Source: an uncultured Verrucomicrobiales bacterium
GTDB lineage: Bacteria; Verrucomicrobiota; Verrucomicrobiia; Verrucomicrobiales; DEV007
Reading direction: 5' to 3'
Assembly (NCBI GenBank): GCA_937893785.1
Contig: CALCSP010000148.1
Location: 1-6,844, forward strand
DNA length: 6,844 bases
The position numbers were made by a program, and so were the translations under genes. Within the stretch, counting starts at the first letter, position 1, and every line of letters begins with the position of its first letter. Positions 4,830 to 6,844 of this stretch are shown here, piece after piece. The notes beneath the pieces were generated by a model. That model did no database searches. It had not been told where the DNA came from and saw only the letters and a program-made list of their open reading frames with translations.

Positions 4830-6844
4830 ATGAGTAACTCTCCCCTCCCCCTTCCAGAACGACTTCTAATATTATTAATCTCACTTGCGGTATTACTTCC
4901 CTCGACTACATACGCTGCAATCACAGAGTCCATTGGCAGTAATGTCATAGAATCTCCTGCCTTCATCATTGATCATCATGAGAATGACGAAGACCCCAAC
5001 ACCATTCGCAATGGAGTTAAGACGAATATTAATATAAATATTTCGAGACTTACAACGGACCCCTTTATTGTATCCAATTATCGCATTGCCTATCAGCTGC
5101 TTGATGAAGATGGAGTCCCGGTAAAACTCGCCAATGCGGACCCGGAAATTGACGCCTTTACCGGTGTATCGGAACCGGTGCCAGTGAGCCTTACGGGTGC
5201 AGCACCTGGACCTGGAAGCACTACATTTAACCAAAACATAGCAGTTTATCCCGATCCGATTTCCACTCTGGACAACAACCAAAGCTACAGGGTAGTCGCC
5301 TCCTTGCAAAGAAAGCCGATTTTCATAACCACATGGTCTGATATTGCCGACAGTGAGTTGTCCAGTGCACAATCACCGGTTCATCACTATACCCAACTCG
5401 TTTCGGGAGACAGGGACTGGAACGTGATTGCTACCGCCCAGGAACTCAGTTGGGATCGCAGACATATCCTGCAAACTGATCAAGATGCCGGTTCCTTTGA
5501 GGTATCTGTGGATATCACCGTTGGACGTTATGATGACTGGAACGAACCGATTGCCCCGCAAAAGCAAGTCGAAGTAATGATCGATTACGATCTCATTGAA
5601 GAATCAACTGGAAATGAAGTCGCTCTGAAGAATAACGGGCAGGTATCCGCCCGCGTTTCCCTATGGCAATTCTCAACGGTGTCATCAGGAGGCATCAGGC
5701 AAAAGATTCCTAATTTCCAGTCCATTAATAATACAGCTGACCTTATTCCTCTGCAGCAAATCAATTCTTCGAACAAGCACATCCTGCGCTGCACGGTTCG
5801 CCATGTTGAAAATGCGTTTGGTGGCCTAAAGGTAGACACCATCCAGCAACTCGATCCGGAGGGACTCCTGCATTTCAACGGAATCCTCCTGTTCGGAACA
5901 AATACCACAAAATTTCAACGCTTTGCATCGGCTCCATCATATGGCGCCACCGGAACCGATACTGATGGGAATGATTTCGTATCCAGCCTCATCAAGGTCG
6001 CAAACGGCCAAGGAATACTTCCAGGCAGCAACAAATATGTCTTCGGCAATGAGGCTCCTTTGATTGTTTCGCTGATGAACAATGGGATTGCTGTTGTCAC
6101 TCTGGGAGCAGAGGAAGCTTATAACCCTGATGCCCCAGGCACACCGGTTACTCAGGTTGCCGAAAATATGACCTATACCTTTGGCCCCGTGGTCATGAAC
6201 AGCGAAGGCATTGTTACTGACTCAATCTCTATTGACCTTCCCCAGGGGCATATTTTTCTTCCCGACACAAACCTGTCATCACACCACGGTGAATCAACCA
6301 TCTTCCATGAAGATGTAATCACCCTCAATGAGGCGGTGGTTTTACAATCAGCGCTTGAAATTGACCTCCCGGTGAATGCGGCCATTGTCGACGAATCACA
6401 CCCATTGGTATTTGCAACCACCAGCCTAACGATCACCCCCTCGGGGCAGTTACAATATAGCAATGTCACCAGTGCGAAGTATATACATGCAGATGCCCTC
6501 AAGGACCTCGAGGAAGAAAAGAACCTGAACCTCATTGAAGCACTCGACAGTGCAGGTAGAGACTTAAGCAAGCGGGCCTCCAATGACCAGTATCTGCGAA
6601 GCATTAACGCTATACTCGAAGATCAGGTAACTATTACCGCGTCCAAGGACACTTCCTCAAGAATATCAGTTGCCATCAGCCTCGCCGCCCAATCCTTCCA
6701 GACCCATTTTCCCTCTCAGGCTGATATCAGCTGGAATGGTCAAGCGCAGATCACTCTCAAGGAGGGAATCATTCAGGACCAGTCCATCCTGAACGGTTCA
6801 AACAAAGTAAGCATCGGCTACCACCAAACATGTTTGGAAAAAAC
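4830..6844 (+). CDS. Large secreted protein of unknown function (3' end off window)
   Basis: I do not recognise this family. The frame runs from ATG at 4830 to the right edge without a stop: 671 codons visible. Residues 1-29 are a signal peptide: Arg11, core LLILLISLAVLLP, cleavage near Thr-Tyr-Ala-Ala. Residues about 63-163 and 221-328 look like two tandem beta-sandwich segments of about 100 residues with a similar plan (alternating hydrophobic strands, 'YQLLDEDGVPVKL' against 'YDLIEESTGNEVAL', then a closing strand 'YRVVASLQR' against 'ILRCTVRH'). An Asp-rich loop, Asp377-x-Asp379-Gly-x-Asp382, could bind calcium. Residues 552-599 are charged and probably helical, followed by more beta-type sequence. 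No catalytic motif, membrane segment or repeat like those of the upstream gene is seen. The next in-frame stop upstream of the ATG is at 4749-4751. There is no Shine-Dalgarno sequence. It lies 173 bases after the upstream gene on the same strand, so it may be co-transcribed or use the promoter-like site at 4747. Confidence 0.85.
   Translation, partial: MSNSPLPLPERLLILLISLAVLLPSTTYAAITESIGSNVIESPAFIIDHHENDEDPNTIRNGVKTNININISRLTTDPFIVSNYRIAYQLLDEDGVPVKLANADPEIDAFTGVSEPVPVSLTGAAPGPGSTTFNQNIAVYPDPISTLDNNQSYRVVASLQRKPIFITTWSDIADSELSSAQSPVHHYTQLVSGDRDWNVIATAQELSWDRRHILQTDQDAGSFEVSVDITVGRYDDWNEPIAPQKQVEVMIDYDLIEESTGNEVALKNNGQVSARVSLWQFSTVSSGGIRQKIPNFQSINNTADLIPLQQINSSNKHILRCTVRHVENAFGGLKVDTIQQLDPEGLLHFNGILLFGTNTTKFQRFASAPSYGATGTDTDGNDFVSSLIKVANGQGILPGSNKYVFGNEAPLIVSLMNNGIAVVTLGAEEAYNPDAPGTPVTQVAENMTYTFGPVVMNSEGIVTDSISIDLPQGHIFLPDTNLSSHHGESTIFHEDVITLNEAVVLQSALEIDLPVNAAIVDESHPLVFATTSLTITPSGQLQYSNVTSAKYIHADALKDLEEEKNLNLIEALDSAGRDLSKRASNDQYLRSINAILEDQVTITASKDTSSRISVAISLAAQSFQTHFPSQADISWNGQAQITLKEGIIQDQSILNGSNKVSIGYHQTCLEK

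Noticed and set aside
4598..5908. Minus-strand open frames of 64-159 codons over the start of the right-hand gene
   Set aside because: The plus-strand frame from 4830 is open over 2 kb, begins with a clear signal peptide and gives protein-like sequence; the antisense frames give Arg/Cys-rich strings without domains.

Overview
The window looks like chromosomal DNA from a bacterium of the Verrucomicrobiota, probably a marine or Akkermansia/Rubritalea-like lineage. This is an inference from protein style, not a search. The large central protein ends in a thrombospondin type 3-like Asp-rich stretch followed by a short beta domain with '...DLVNW...' and a terminal '...FFRLRRE', an ending I associate with secreted proteins of that phylum. 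None of the three start codons has a recognisable Shine-Dalgarno sequence. No tRNA, rRNA, CRISPR, insertion sequence or phage gene was seen.

Layout: (1) 1-325, minus strand, the N-terminal part of a secreted, very basic low-complexity protein. Its visible C-terminal half is a 13-residue repeat, PDARRGGPPQKGG, encoded by 39-bp tandem DNA repeats that run off the left edge. (2) 326-777, a divergent intergenic region holding short inverted repeats and a -10-like hexamer, with no convincing gene. (3) 778-4656, plus strand, a complete 1292-residue secreted protein. It has two successive modules, each a Calx-beta-like domain followed by ten 42-residue RCC1-like repeats (20 in all), then a calcium-type Asp-rich linker and a C-terminal beta domain. 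(4) 4657-4829, an AT-rich spacer with several dyads. (5) 4830 to the right edge, plus strand, the first 671 codons of another large secreted protein of unknown function, with two tandem beta-sandwich-like segments near its N-terminus. This frame stays open to the end of the window.

All three products carry signal peptides, so the locus is devoted to exported or surface proteins. The two plus-strand genes share an unusual upstream element: the dyad ATGCA-N6-TGCAT, lying 4-7 bases before a -10-like hexamer. This hints at common control. The most notable object is the 20-repeat protein: two ten-repeat arrays with almost perfect 126-bp periodicity, invariant Phe and Trp-Gly positions, and variation concentrated in a few short segments. 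That is the pattern expected of a repeat scaffold with a variable surface. Its function, and that of its neighbours, cannot be read from sequence alone.
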